Shown here: positions 36,302-45,680 of the stretch, piece after piece
Position numbering within the stretch: the stretch's first letter is position 1
Layout of the letters: every line of letters starts with the position of its first letter
Source of the DNA: DATLLN01 sp963797175
GTDB taxonomy: Bacteria > Actinomycetota > Thermoleophilia > Gaiellales > JAICJC01
Assembly: GCA_963797175.1 (NCBI GenBank)
Contig: CAWCOL010000009.1
Coordinates: 310,001 to 374,000 of the forward strand
Direction of reading: 5' to 3'
DNA length: 64,000 nucleotides
Notes under the pieces: model-generated
The model's input: the letters and a program-made list of their open reading frames with translations, nothing else
What the model was told of the DNA's origin: nothing
The model's database searches: none
Position numbers and translations under genes: made by a program

Positions 36302-36784
36302 ATGGTCGGCGAAGAGCGCACCATGGGCGATGGCGAGCCCCTCGTGCCGCGCTGGATCGCACCCGCCTTCGCGGTGCTCACGATCGCGATGGCGCCGTGG
36401 ATCGCGTGGCTCGCCTACGAGCTGCCCGAGCGGGCGGAGGCGAACCACTGGGCTCTGGCCTGGGCCGGGTTCGACGCCGCGCTCGCGGTCGCGCTGGGCG
36501 CCACCGGCTACGCCATCATCAGGCGCAAGACGTGGACCGAGATCTCGGCCACCGTGGCCGGGACGCTGCTGGTCTGCGACGCGTGGTTCGACGTGATGAC
36601 CGCGCGCGCCAGCACCGACCTGGCGATCGCGGTCGCAGAGGCCGCCCTGGTCGAGCTGCCGCTGGCCGCGCTCTGCTTCTGGATCTCCTGGAGCGTCGAT
36701 CGCGTCCTGGCCGATGCCCGGCCGCACCTGGAGCGAGCCGGCTTCCGCATCCGCAACCGCCGCCTCGCGCCGCCCGAGATGTAG
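36302..36784 (+). CDS. Small four-helix membrane protein of unknown function
   Basis: 160 residues with four predicted membrane helices (about residues 18-40, 52-72, 82-100 and 110-135) and a basic C-terminal tail. The third helix contains CDAWFDVMTA and the first ends at AYELPERAEA. I do not recognise the family. It is divergent from the glycosyltransferase operon and only 12 bases upstream of the decarboxylase-CNB gene, so co-transcription with that gene is likely. Confidence 0.7.
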   Translation: MVGEERTMGDGEPLVPRWIAPAFAVLTIAMAPWIAWLAYELPERAEANHWALAWAGFDAALAVALGATGYAIIRRKTWTEISATVAGTLLVCDAWFDVMTARASTDLAIAVAEAALVELPLAALCFWISWSVDRVLADARPHLERAGFRIRNRRLAPPEM

Positions 36785-36796
36785 GCTCGTCGCGCT

Positions 36797-38708
36797 GTGA
36801 GCAGCGCCGACGACCGTGACCCGCTCGCCCTCGACGCCGACACCATGCGTGCCCTCGGCTACCGCGCCGTGGACATGCTGGTCGACCGCCTGTCGGCCGA
36901 GCCCGGGCCGGTGGTGAGCCGGATCGACCCGGCGGAGATGCTGGCGCGGGTCGCGATCCCGGCGCCCGAGCAGCCGGCCGGGTTCGACGAGATCCTGGAC
37001 GGCCTCGAGCACGACGTGCTGCCTCACGTCGCCCGGCTCGGCCACCCGGCCTACATGGCGTTCATCCCCGGCGAGCCGACCTGGCCGGGGGCGCTCGGCG
37101 ACCTGATCGCCAGCGCGCTCAACCTCGACACCTGCTGGTGGCTGGGCGCGGCGGGGCCGACGGCGCTCGAGCTGGCGGTGCTGGGCTGGTTCCGGGACTG
37201 GATCGGCCTCCCCGCCGAGACGGCAGGCGTGCTGGTCTCGGGCGGGTCGGCGGCGAACATGACCGCGCTGGCATGCGCCCGCGAGACGCTGATCGGCGCG
37301 ATGAGCGACGAGGCGGTGATCTACCTCTCCGACCAGACCCACTCCTCCCTGGCCCGCGCGGCGCGGGTGCTCGGCTTCCGGCCCGAGCAGGTGCGCGTGC
37401 TGCCGACGGACGACGCGATGCGCCTGCGGCCCGACGCGCTGCGCGGCGCGATGGAGTCCGACCGCGCGGCCGGGCTGATGCCGCTGGCCGTGGTCGGCAA
37501 CGCCGGGACGACCAACTCCGGCGCCGTCGATCCGCTACCCGAGCTGGCGCGGATCTGCCGCGAGCAGGGCGTGTGGCTGCACGTGGACGCCGCCTACGGC
37601 GGCTTCGCCTGCCTGACCGAGCGAGGAGGTGCCGCGCTGGCCGGCCTCGAGCTGGCCGACTCGATCACGCTCGACCCGCACAAGTGGCTCTACCAGCCGG
37701 TCGAGCTCGGCGCGCTCCTGATCCGCGACGGCGACGCCCTGCGGCGGGCGTTCGAGATCACGCCCGACTACCTGAAGGACGTCGAGGCCGTCGCCCGCGA
37801 GGTCAACTTCTCGGACTACGGCGTGCAGCTGACCCGCACCTGCCGGGCGCTCAAGCTGTGGATCTCGCTGCGCTACTTCGGCGTGCCCGCGTTCCGCGCG
37901 ACGATCGACCGCTGCCTCGACCTGGTCGCGGAGGCACGCACCCGGATCGACGCCGCGGAGCAGCTCGAGCTGGTCACGGAACCCTCGCTGGGCATCCTCA
38001 CCTTCCGCCGCCGCCCGCCCGGCGTGGACGACGAGGACGAGCTGGAGCGCATCAACGCGGAGCTGATCGACCGCTGCGAGCGGGAGGGCGCCGGGTTCGT
38101 GTCGTCCACCCGCCTGCGCGGCCGCTACGCGATCCGGCTCTGCATCCTCAACCACTCGACCGGCCGCCGCGAGGTGGAGCGACTGCTCGACTTCCTGGAG
38201 CACGCGCCGGTCGAGGTCGCCCCGGCGCGCGCCGAGACGCCGGCCGCGCCGCGCGACCGCAACCCGGGCATCGAGGCCGGATGGCTGCGCCGGCCGCGGC
38301 TCGACCGCGCCGGGCTGCGCGCGCTGCCGCTGTTTGCCGCGCTCGACGACGCCACCGCCGACCGCGTCCTGCACGCGGCCCGCGAGCGGCACGTGCGGGC
38401 CGGCGAGCGCGTGGTCGAGCAGTGGGCGCCAACCCGCGACGTCTACGTGATCCTCAGCGGCGCCGTGCGCATCGAGGCGGACGGCCGCACGGTCGCCGAT
38501 CTCGGCCCGGGCGAGTTCTTCGGCGAGCTGGCCGCCGTGGACTGGGGCGCGAGCTTCGGCCGGCCGCGGCTCGCGGACGCGACCAGCCACGGCACCGGCG
38601 CGGCTGCTGACGATCGACTGGCGGCTGCTGAACGACCTGATGGCGACGGTGCCCGAGCTGGGCCGCCTGGTCGAGCGGCAGGCACGGGCGCGGCTCGCGG
38701 AGCTCTGA
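36797..38708 (+). pseudogene. Group II PLP decarboxylase fused to a cyclic-nucleotide-binding domain, +1 frameshift near the end
   Basis: Residues 1-480 form an aromatic-L-amino-acid/tryptophan-type decarboxylase: VSGGSAANMTALACARE binds PLP phosphate, HVDAAYGGFACL carries the PLP-ring Asp, and TLDPHKWLYQP holds the Schiff-base Lys. A linker joins it to a C-terminal domain of about 130 residues with DVYVILSGAVRI and LGPGEFFGELAAVDW, as in cAMP/cGMP-binding domains. At about 38594-38602 one extra base shifts the frame. Correcting it gives ARLLTIDWRLLNDLM and a stop at 38708, where an intact gene would be 1911 bases. The start is GTG at 36797. Either the last 40 residues are mistranslated or the sequence has an error. 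Confidence 0.75.
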
Positions 38709-38709
38709 G

Positions 38710-38724
38710 AGCCGGGGCCCGGCT
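38710..38724. terminator. Hairpin between convergent genes
   Basis: AGCCGGGGCCCGGCT is a 7-base-pair inverted repeat with a one-base centre. It lies between the decarboxylase stop at 38708 and the stop of the convergent iron-sulfur subunit. It lacks a T-tract, so any terminator activity in either direction would be weak. Confidence 0.35.
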
Positions 38725-39194
38725 CAGCCGCCGCCGGCGGCGGCGACCTTGAGCACGGCGTTCGCGATGCCCTGGTAGCCGGTGCAGCGGCAGAGGTTGC
38801 CGGACAGCGCGATCCGCACCTCCTCCTCGGTCGGGCTCGCGTTCTCGCTGAGCAGCGCCGTCGCCGAGATCAGCATGCCGGGGGTGCAGAACCCGCACTG
38901 CACCCCGCCCTCCTCCAGGAAGGCGCGCTGGAGCGGATGCAGCTCGCCGTCGGCGGCCAGGCCCTCGACCGTGGTCACCTCGCGGCCCTCTGCCTGGAGC
39001 GCCAGGAAGGAGCAGGAGTTGACCGGCCGGCCGTCCAGCAGCACCATGCAGGCGCCGCACTCGGAGTCGTCGCAGCCCTCCTTGCTGCCGGTCAGGCCGA
39101 CCTCGGAGCGGAGCACCGAGAGCAGGCTGCGGCCCGCCTCGATCTCGACCGGGTAGTGGGTGCCGTTCACGCGCAACGTCGTCTCGTATCGCAT
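38724..39194 (-). CDS. Molybdenum hydroxylase small subunit, two [2Fe-2S] clusters (CoxS/XdhC type)
   Basis: 156 residues, the electron-transfer subunit of an aldehyde/xanthine/CO-dehydrogenase-type enzyme. The plant-type cluster Cys residues lie in GCDDSECGACMVLL and NSCSF. The second cluster is in GVQCGFCTPGMLI and NLCRCTGYQGI. The order of domains and length match the family. It is the last gene of the three-subunit operon, 14 bases after the FAD-subunit stop. Confidence 0.92.
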   Translation of the reverse strand: MRYETTLRVNGTHYPVEIEAGRSLLSVLRSEVGLTGSKEGCDDSECGACMVLLDGRPVNSCSFLALQAEGREVTTVEGLAADGELHPLQRAFLEEGGVQCGFCTPGMLISATALLSENASPTEEEVRIALSGNLCRCTGYQGIANAVLKVAAAGGG

Positions 39195-39208
39195 CGTGGT
39201 CGTCCTCT

Positions 39209-40112
39209 CTACTCGGTCGCGCCGTGCAGGGCGGGACTGGCCGGGATGGGTACGGAGCCGCCGGCGGCGCGTGCGACCGCGGCGGTGATCGCGCGCCGGG
39301 CGATGACCGCCGCCATCGCCCGCCGGTAGCGGTCGGAGCCGCGCACGTCCGAGATCGGCTGCGACGCCGCGGCGACGGCATCGGCCGCCGCCCGGGCGCC
39401 CTCGCTGCCGCCGTCGGTGCCGATCAGCGCCGCCTCGGCCTCCGGCACGCGCCGGATGGTGGGCGCCAGCGCCGTGATCGCGATCCGCGCGTCCGTCACC
39501 CGGCCGCCCTCCAGCGTCACCGCGCAGGTGGCGCCGACGATCGCGATCTCCATCTGCCTGCGGTACTCGAGCCGCACGTAGCAGCTGCCGGTGCCGGGCG
39601 CCGGAGCGGGCAGCGTGATCGCGGTCAGCAGCTCGCCCGGCTCCGCGCCGGTGCGGCCCGGGGCGGTGAACAGCTCCTCGACCGCGACCTGCCGCTCACC
39701 GGACGACGAGGCGAGGTGGGCGACGGCTCCCAGGCACATCAGCGGCCCGCCCGTCTCCATCGCCGGCGATGCGTTCATCACGTTGCCGCCGATGGTGCCG
39801 ACGTGGCGCGTGGCGTGGGAGCCGACGATCGCCGACGCGTCCGCGATGGCGGTGTAGCGCTCCCGCACGGCCGGGTGCTCGACCAGCTCGTTGTGCGTGA
39901 CCAGCGCGCCCAGCCGCAGGCCGCCGCCCTCGTCCGCGATCCCGCGCAGCGAATCGATGCCATGGATGGCAACGAGGCTCTCCGGGCAGCGGCGCCTTGC
40001 CCTGGCGGGCGCCGACGACGAGGTCGGTGCCCCCGGCCACGGCGCGCGCGCCGCCGGCCAGCGCATCCAGCGCCTCGTCCAGCGTGCTCGGTGCGGTGTA
40101 GGTCGCGCTCAT
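39209..40112 (-). pseudogene. Molybdenum hydroxylase FAD-binding medium subunit (CoxM type), +1 frameshift
   Basis: The start MSATYTAPSTLDEALDAL and the AGGTDLVV FAD motif are normal. After about 40 codons the frame shifts at 39980-39985; dropping one G restores LPESLVAIHGIDSLRGI. The second FAD motif SHATRHVGTIGGNVMNASPA and the C-terminal CO-dehydrogenase flavoprotein domain (to 39209) are intact. The length of 904 bases is 3n+1. Flanking subunits are complete, so the locus is likely functional and the shift a sequence error. Its ATG overlaps the large subunit's stop by 4 bases. Confidence 0.75.
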
Positions 40113-42379
40113 CCCTGCACCGCCTCCCAGACGCGCTCCGGCGTCATCGGCAGCCGCTCCACCGGCCTGCCCACGACCTTGCGGATGGCGTTGGCCACGG
40201 CGCCCGGAGTGGGCACGCAGGGCGGCTCGCCGATGCCCTTCGAGCCCAGCGGGCCGGCGTTGGGCGTGTCGATCTCGATCCAGCGGATCTGGATCGGCGG
40301 CGCGTCGGACATCGTCTGGAGCTTGTAGTCGAGCAGGTGCGGGTTGCGCTGGCGACCGTCGTCGGTCACCAGCGATCCCTCGCTGAGCGCCATCCCGATG
40401 CCCATCACGACGCCGCCCTCGACCTGGCCGTTGGCCCCGATCGGGTTGATCACGCGCCCCGAATCGTGCGACGCGGCGACCTCGAGCACCCGGACGACGC
40501 CGGTCTCCCGGTCGACCTTGCAGCGCACGGCGTGCGTGATGAACGTGGGCGCCAGGAACGACTCCATCCCCATCCGGCCCATGCAGCCGGACGCGTCGGA
40601 CTCGGGCATGGCCGGCACCGCGTCGGCGCCGCGGCCCAGCAGCAGCCGGTCGCCGTGGGCCTTCTCGGCCAGGTCGGGGATGGACACGCTCTTGGTCGGC
40701 GAGCCCTTCACCCGCACCATGCCGTCCACCAGTTCGAGGTCGTCGCGCGACGCCTCCAGCTCCTCCTCGGCCAGGTCGAGCAGCTGCTCGCGGACGTCCT
40801 CGGCGGCCCGCAGCACGGCCCGGCCGTTGTTGAACGTCGTCTGCGATCCCGACGCGCCCGAGTCGAACGGGCCGGAGTCGGTGTCCTGGTAGAGCACGGA
40901 GAAGTCATCGGGCTGCATGCCCAGCACCTCGGCCGCCAGCATCGGCAGCGCCATCACGGCGCCCGTCCCGCACTCCTGCGCACCGGTGATGATCGTGCCG
41001 GAGCCGTCGCCGTTCAGCTTCAGGTATGCGCCCGACGCGATGCCGAACGACGGCCACCAGCCGCAGCCGACGCCGATCGCCTCGTCCTCGGGCAGCTCAC
41101 GGCCGTACCCGATCATCTCCAGCGCCGCCTCCAGCGTGTCGGCCGCGCCGATCGGCTCGAACACCTGCCGGGTCGGGCTCTCGTCGCCGGTGCGGACGAT
41201 CGCGCGGCGCCGCAGCTCGGCCGGGTCGAGACCCAGGCGCTCGGCGATGCTGTCCATGTGCTGCTCGACCGCCCAGCAGGCCTGCGGCGCCGTCGGCGCG
41301 CGTACGGAGCCGGAGGGCGTCGTGTTCGAGTAGGCCATGATCGCGTCGACGCTGACGTTCTCGACCTTGTAGGGGCCGACGGCCATCATCGCCGCGAGCT
41401 GCGGGAAGAAGGGGTTGTCCGTGGTGTAGCCGCCGCTGTCCAGGATGACGCGCGCGCGGCGCGCGACCAGGGTGCCGTCGCTGCGGGCGGCCGTCTCGAT
41501 CTCGATCACCTGGCTCTCACGCCGGTGGTCGGGCGCAAGGAACTCCTCCTCGCGGGTGAGGACGAGCTTGACCGGCCGGCCGGCGGCGCGGGCCAGCGCG
41601 GCGACATGCGCCTCGAAGTGGAACTCGCACTTGCCGCCAAACCCGCCGCCCAGGTAGGGCACGATCACGCGCACCCTGGCCTCGGGCATGTCCAGCGTGG
41701 TGGCGACGCCCGCCCGGGCGGGGAACGGCACCTGGGTTGACGACCAGATCGTCACCCCGCCGTTCTGCCACTGGGCGACGACCGCATGCGGCTCGATCGG
41801 CACCGCGTGCGACATGTCGGCCTCGTACCGCTCCTTGACGACGATGTCCGCCTCGGCCATCGCGGCGTCCGCGTCGCCCTTGACGATCGTCGAGCGCGAG
41901 CAGATGTTGCCGTCACGGACGACATCATCCGACCCCTCGTATGACGCCCATTCGGGGTGGATCAGCGGCGCTCCCGGCTCCAGCGCGGCCTCGGCGCTGC
42001 CGATCGCGGGGAGCGGCTCGTAGTCCACCTCGATCATGGCGGCGGCCTGGGCCGCGATCTCGGGGGTGGCTGCGGCGACCGCGGCGACGACCTCGCCCTC
42101 GAACCGCACCACGTCGCGCGCGAACAGCGTCCGGTCCTGGACGAACGCGCCGTGACGGATGTCGGGGACGTCGTCCTGCGTGATCACCGCGAAGACGCCG
42201 GGCAGCGCTCGGGCAACCGTCGTGTCGATCCGCAGGATGCGTGCGTGTGAATGGTCGGCGTAGCGGAACTTCGCGTGCACCATCCCGGTCAGCGTCAGAT
42301 CGGCGGCATAGCGGCCGGCGCCCGTGACCTTGTCCATCCCGTCGGCCCGGATCTGCCGAGTCCCGATCACCGTTGCCAT
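40109..42379 (-). CDS. Molybdenum hydroxylase large, molybdopterin-binding subunit (xanthine/aldehyde dehydrogenase type)
   Basis: 756 residues. The N-terminal aldehyde/xanthine-dehydrogenase domain is followed by the molybdopterin-binding domain with YLGGGFGGK, and a likely catalytic Glu lies in LGSKGIGEPP. The VAYRCSFR active-site motif of form I CO dehydrogenase is absent, so the enzyme oxidises a different substrate, such as a heterocycle or aldehyde. No molybdopterin-maturation genes are nearby. ATG at 42379 has AGGAG 5 bases upstream. Confidence 0.88.
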   Translation of the reverse strand: MATVIGTRQIRADGMDKVTGAGRYAADLTLTGMVHAKFRYADHSHARILRIDTTVARALPGVFAVITQDDVPDIRHGAFVQDRTLFARDVVRFEGEVVAAVAAATPEIAAQAAAMIEVDYEPLPAIGSAEAALEPGAPLIHPEWASYEGSDDVVRDGNICSRSTIVKGDADAAMAEADIVVKERYEADMSHAVPIEPHAVVAQWQNGGVTIWSSTQVPFPARAGVATTLDMPEARVRVIVPYLGGGFGGKCEFHFEAHVAALARAAGRPVKLVLTREEEFLAPDHRRESQVIEIETAARSDGTLVARRARVILDSGGYTTDNPFFPQLAAMMAVGPYKVENVSVDAIMAYSNTTPSGSVRAPTAPQACWAVEQHMDSIAERLGLDPAELRRRAIVRTGDESPTRQVFEPIGAADTLEAALEMIGYGRELPEDEAIGVGCGWWPSFGIASGAYLKLNGDGSGTIITGAQECGTGAVMALPMLAAEVLGMQPDDFSVLYQDTDSGPFDSGASGSQTTFNNGRAVLRAAEDVREQLLDLAEEELEASRDDLELVDGMVRVKGSPTKSVSIPDLAEKAHGDRLLLGRGADAVPAMPESDASGCMGRMGMESFLAPTFITHAVRCKVDRETGVVRVLEVAASHDSGRVINPIGANGQVEGGVVMGIGMALSEGSLVTDDGRQRNPHLLDYKLQTMSDAPPIQIRWIEIDTPNAGPLGSKGIGEPPCVPTPGAVANAIRKVVGRPVERLPMTPERVWEAVQG

Positions 42380-42397
42380 CTGCGCTCCTTCTGCGGT

Positions 42398-42424
42398 TCG
42401 CCCGTTCGATTCGTGGTCGGGCGA
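42398..42424 (-). promoter_or_regulatory. Inverted repeat in the leader of the molybdenum hydroxylase operon
   Basis: TCGCCCG (42398-42404) and CGGGCGA (42418-42424) are perfect 7-base inverted repeats with a 13-base spacer. They lie 19-45 bases upstream of the large-subunit start, between a possible -10 box (TTGTAT) and the ribosome site. They could be an operator or an mRNA hairpin. Confidence 0.35.
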
Positions 42425-42513
42425 GGATACAACGCCCGCCGCCGCGGACGCCACGTCCGTCGCCGTCCCGCAGGGCGGCGAAGCAGCGGCTGCAGGTGGC
42501 TGCCTAGGTGATG

Positions 42514-42830
42514 CTAAGGCGGCGGGCGCGTCCAGCGCTGCTGGCTGTGCCAGCGCAGAAAGGTACGGATGCTGGGCGGGTGGGCCGGGCAGCCCTCGGG
42601 TGCGCGCGGAGCCGCCGCGCCACGGTGACCGGCTCGTGCCCGGCGGCATAGGCACGCTCGGCGCGCCGGCGCAGCTCGGGCCACGCGTAGCTGCCCGGCA
42701 GCGCCCGCGGCGGCGGCGTGCGCAGCCGCGCCTCATGGGCGTCGAGCGCGCGGTGCCGGTTCGCCGTCATGCACCCGCCATGGCGCCGCTCCCAGGTCAG
42801 CACCCGATCGGTGGCGGATCTGCACGTCAT
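42514..42830 (-). CDS. Possible small protein, with an apparent frame change
   Basis: A GC3-rich stretch starts at about 42830 (ATG; another at 42770) and reads MTCRSATDRVLTWERR, then YAWPELRRRAERAYAAGHEP. Around 42590-42600 the coding-like composition moves to another frame that ends SIRTFLRWHSQQRW and stops at 42514. The order suggests a basic protein of about 105 residues, but I cannot name it and the frame change is of the opposite sense to the others in the window. This may be chance. Confidence 0.3.
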
Positions 42831-43109
42831 ATGCGCCCGAGCCACGGTTCGTCACGGAACTGCACGCTTCGCATCGTCCCTCTCCCGAAAGCCAAATGGC
42901 ATTGACCGAAACGACAAGTGGCGCACCGCAGCGGTGTGAACGAACGCCGTCCCGGCGGCGGCCCGATACCGCCTCCATCCGGGTCCGCTCACCCTCAGCC
43001 CCCTACCCACACCCATCTCGCCCCGGCAGTCCGCGCCGACCGCGGAGCTGCGTCTCTCCGAACGGCTCGGTCCGTCGCGAGCTACGAAGTCGACCCGGCC
43101 GCGGGCTGG
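42831..43109. other. Intergenic region with no supportable gene
   Basis: About 280 bases between the tentative small gene and the PLP decarboxylase. Composition is mixed and no frame keeps a coding pattern. I see no tRNA, terminator hairpin or repeat of note. It may hold the promoter of the upstream-reading small gene. Confidence 0.4.
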
Positions 43110-44537
43110 TCAGCCGGCAGGCCGCTCGCGCAGCAGCCGGTTCCCCACCTCGCAGGCCACCTCGACCAGCGCGCGGACGTCGTCGTCGGTGGTGCGGTAG
43201 TTGACGAAGCACGGCCGCAGGTAGATCCGCCCGTCCACCTGCGCGGGCGCGACGTACACGCGGCCGTCGTGCTGGAGCGCGAGGGCCAGGCGGGCGTTGT
43301 GCGCGTCCGCGTCGCCCACCCCGTCGGGGACGTGGCGGAACGGCACGATCGAGAGCTGCGGCTCGCCCAGCCGCTCGAGCTCGGGGCGGGCGTCCACCTC
43401 GTCGCACAGCAGGCGGGCCTGTGCGAGATTCCGCGCGATCGCCTGGCGGAAGGCCGCTGCCCCGTGCGCGCGGAACGCGAGCCACAGCTTGAGCGCCCGG
43501 AACGGCCGCGAGTACTCGAGCGTCACGTCCACGGCATGCTCCTCCGACCGCTCATGCGGCATGTAGCTCTCGTCGTGCGAGAACGCGGCCCGCAGGTGCT
43601 CGCGCCGCCGCACCAGCACGACACCGCAGGCCTTCGGCAGGTACAGCCACTTGTGCGCGTCCAGCGAGACCGAGTCGGCCCGCTCCAGCCCGGCGAAGCG
43701 CGGCCGCATCGACTCGACGGCGGCGGCCGGCAGCCCGTACGCGCCGTCCACGTGGAGCCAGACGCCCAGCCGCTCGCACACGTCGGCGAGCTCGCCGATC
43801 GGGTCGACGGCGCCCGTCAGCGTCGTCCCGGCCGTCGCCACCACCGCCACCGGCGTCACGCCCGCGGCGCGGTCGCGCTCGATGGCCGCGGCCGCGTCGG
43901 CCGCCCGCAGCCGGCGGTGCTCGTCCACCGGCAGGGAGCGCGCACCCGTCGAACCGATGCCGAGCAGCTCGGCCGCGCGCTGGACGGAGTAGTGGGCCTC
44001 ATCCGAGCAGTAGATGGCGGTGCGCCGGCCGGCGAGGCCGTCACGGCGGGCGCCGGGCAGCGCCTGCTCCCGCGCCGCCGCCAGCGCCGTCAGGTTGCTG
44101 ATCGTCCCGCCGCTGGTGAAGGCCCCCCCGCCCGTCGGGTAGCCGATCAGCTCGCCCACCCAGCGCACGGCCTGCTCCTCGATCTCGGTCGCCGCCCCGG
44201 CCCAGACGGCCAGGTTGGCGTCGAAGCAGGACGCCAGCGCGTCGCCCAGCACGCCGATCTCGAGGCCGGACGACCCGACGAACGCGAAGTAGCGGGGTCG
44301 CGGCTGGGCGATCGTCTCGTCCAGGATCCGCGCCGCGTCCGCCATCACCTCGGCCGCGGACGACGGCCCGTCCGGCAGCCCCGCTCGCAGCAGCCCCTCG
44401 ACCAGCTGATCGACCGGCGGCTGGTCGGGGCGGGCGTGATCGAAGCCGCGCCAGGCCTGCGCGATCAGATCGGCCGTGAGCGCGAGCACCTCCTCGCGGG
44501 GAGCGTCCAGCCGCAGCAGCGGCCCCGGATCGGTCAC
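43110..44537 (-). CDS. Pyridoxal-dependent amino acid decarboxylase (group II)
   Basis: 475 residues. The phosphate-binding motif GGAFTSGGTISNLTALAAARE, the acidic residue in LHVDGAYGLPA and the Schiff-base Lys in SLDAHKWLYLPKACG identify the family (aromatic-L-amino-acid, diaminobutyrate and glutamate decarboxylases). The N-terminal PRYFAFVGSSGLEIGVLGD fits the aromatic/aspartate-1-decarboxylase branch. GTG at 44537 has GGAG upstream. It is paralogous to the decarboxylase at 36797 but has no nucleotide-binding tail. Substrate unresolved. Confidence 0.87.
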   Translation of the reverse strand: MTDPGPLLRLDAPREEVLALTADLIAQAWRGFDHARPDQPPVDQLVEGLLRAGLPDGPSSAAEVMADAARILDETIAQPRPRYFAFVGSSGLEIGVLGDALASCFDANLAVWAGAATEIEEQAVRWVGELIGYPTGGGAFTSGGTISNLTALAAAREQALPGARRDGLAGRRTAIYCSDEAHYSVQRAAELLGIGSTGARSLPVDEHRRLRAADAAAAIERDRAAGVTPVAVVATAGTTLTGAVDPIGELADVCERLGVWLHVDGAYGLPAAAVESMRPRFAGLERADSVSLDAHKWLYLPKACGVVLVRRREHLRAAFSHDESYMPHERSEEHAVDVTLEYSRPFRALKLWLAFRAHGAAAFRQAIARNLAQARLLCDEVDARPELERLGEPQLSIVPFRHVPDGVGDADAHNARLALALQHDGRVYVAPAQVDGRIYLRPCFVNYRTTDDDVRALVEVACEVGNRLLRERPAG

Positions 44538-44556
44538 GCGATCCGCTCCATCGGTG

Positions 44557-45195
44557 TCAACCGGCCGCCGGCCGGAACACGCGGGCGCCGACGATCGCGA
44601 GCGCACCGTCGTGCTCGCGCCACAGGTACTCGATGGTCTGCTCGCCGCCCTCCAGCTCGACCCGCACCAGGGTGCGCGGCCCCACGCTGCCGAGCAGTTC
44701 GGCCGAGCGCAGGAAGGGCAGGCGCTCGTGCAGGTCGAGATCGGCTCGCGCGGCGAACGCGGGCTCGTAGAAGGCCCCGGCGGCGATCTCGTCGCGCGCC
44801 AGCAGCGCATCCAGGTAGCGGTACGCCGCATCCTCGGAGCGCAGCTTGGTCTGCGTCCGGGCGATCCGCTCGTCGTCGCCGGACGCCAGCAGCCCGGCAC
44901 GGTCGAGCAGCGTGAACAGACGCTGGTCGTCGACCAGCAGGACGCCCTCGCGGTCGGCCCAGAGCACCTCGACGACGGAGCCCGGCAGCAGCCGCAGCAG
45001 GCTCCGGCGCCCGAGCACGCCCAGCTCGATCGCGCCCTGCGTCTCGGCCAGCAGCTCTGTCCAGTCCTCGCGACCGGCGCGCTCCCAGAACCCTGCGCCG
45101 GCGAGCCGCTGGACGGCGTCCAGGTCGCCGCCGCGGGCGGCGGCAGCGAGCTCCGCAGACCGCGCAGCGGTGGCCTCCTCGGTGCCGGCCTCCAT
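44557..45195 (-). CDS. Hypothetical cytoplasmic protein
   Basis: 212 residues, acidic and Leu/Ala-rich. The C-terminal half has a repeating pattern of short strands (RTLVRVELEGGEQTIEYLWREHDGALAIVGARVF) suggesting a small beta-barrel or SnoaL-like fold. The N-terminus is helical with clustered Glu/Ala. I do not recognise it. ATG at 45195 is chosen over longer in-frame starts for lack of conserved-looking sequence upstream. It lies 19 bases before the decarboxylase start, so the two are likely co-transcribed. Confidence 0.6.
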   Translation of the reverse strand: MEAGTEEATAARSAELAAAARGGDLDAVQRLAGAGFWERAGREDWTELLAETQGAIELGVLGRRSLLRLLPGSVVEVLWADREGVLLVDDQRLFTLLDRAGLLASGDDERIARTQTKLRSEDAAYRYLDALLARDEIAAGAFYEPAFAARADLDLHERLPFLRSAELLGSVGPRTLVRVELEGGEQTIEYLWREHDGALAIVGARVFRPAAG

Positions 45196-45320
45196 GGCCC
45201 GCAGGATGCCATAGCGCCGGGTCGTGTGCGCAGCACGCCGGGATGTCGAGTTCGGCGTTTCCCGTTCGTCGTAGGATCGACAGGCGGCGAGGGGCCGCAC
45301 CACGAGTGAAGGAGACCGCA

Positions 45321-45680
45321 GTGCAGTATGTGGCGCTGATCTATTCGGAGCCGTCCGCGCTCGAGTCGATGCCGGCGGAGGAGCGCGACGGGATCATGGG
45401 CGAGTACCTCGCCTACAGCGAGAGCCTGCGCCAGGCCGGCGTGTACGTGGACGCCGCGCCGCTGGAGGGCGTGGACACGGCGACCACCGTGCGCGTCCGC
45501 GACGGCAAGCGGCTGACGACGGACGGCCCGTTCGCGGAGACCCGCGAGGTGCTGGGCGGGTACTACGTGCTCGAATGCGAGAGCCTGGACGAGGCGCTCG
45601 ACCACGCCGCGCGCTGCCCCGGAGCCCGGTACGGGACGATGGAGGTGCGCCCCGTGATGGCCATCCCGGCCCGGAGTTGA
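45321..45680 (+). CDS. DGPF/YCII-related protein, partner of ECF42 sigma factor
   Basis: 119 residues with the signature TTDGPFAETREVLGGYYVLECESLDEALDHAARCPGA. The DGPF motif gives the family its name, and the fold is ferredoxin-like. In actinobacteria such proteins are encoded beside, and regulated by, ECF42 sigma factors. GTG at 45321 has AAGGAG upstream. Its stop TGA overlaps the sigma factor's TTG start (TTGA), so translation is coupled. Its own biochemical role is unknown. Confidence 0.85.
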   Translation: MQYVALIYSEPSALESMPAEERDGIMGEYLAYSESLRQAGVYVDAAPLEGVDTATTVRVRDGKRLTTDGPFAETREVLGGYYVLECESLDEALDHAARCPGARYGTMEVRPVMAIPARS

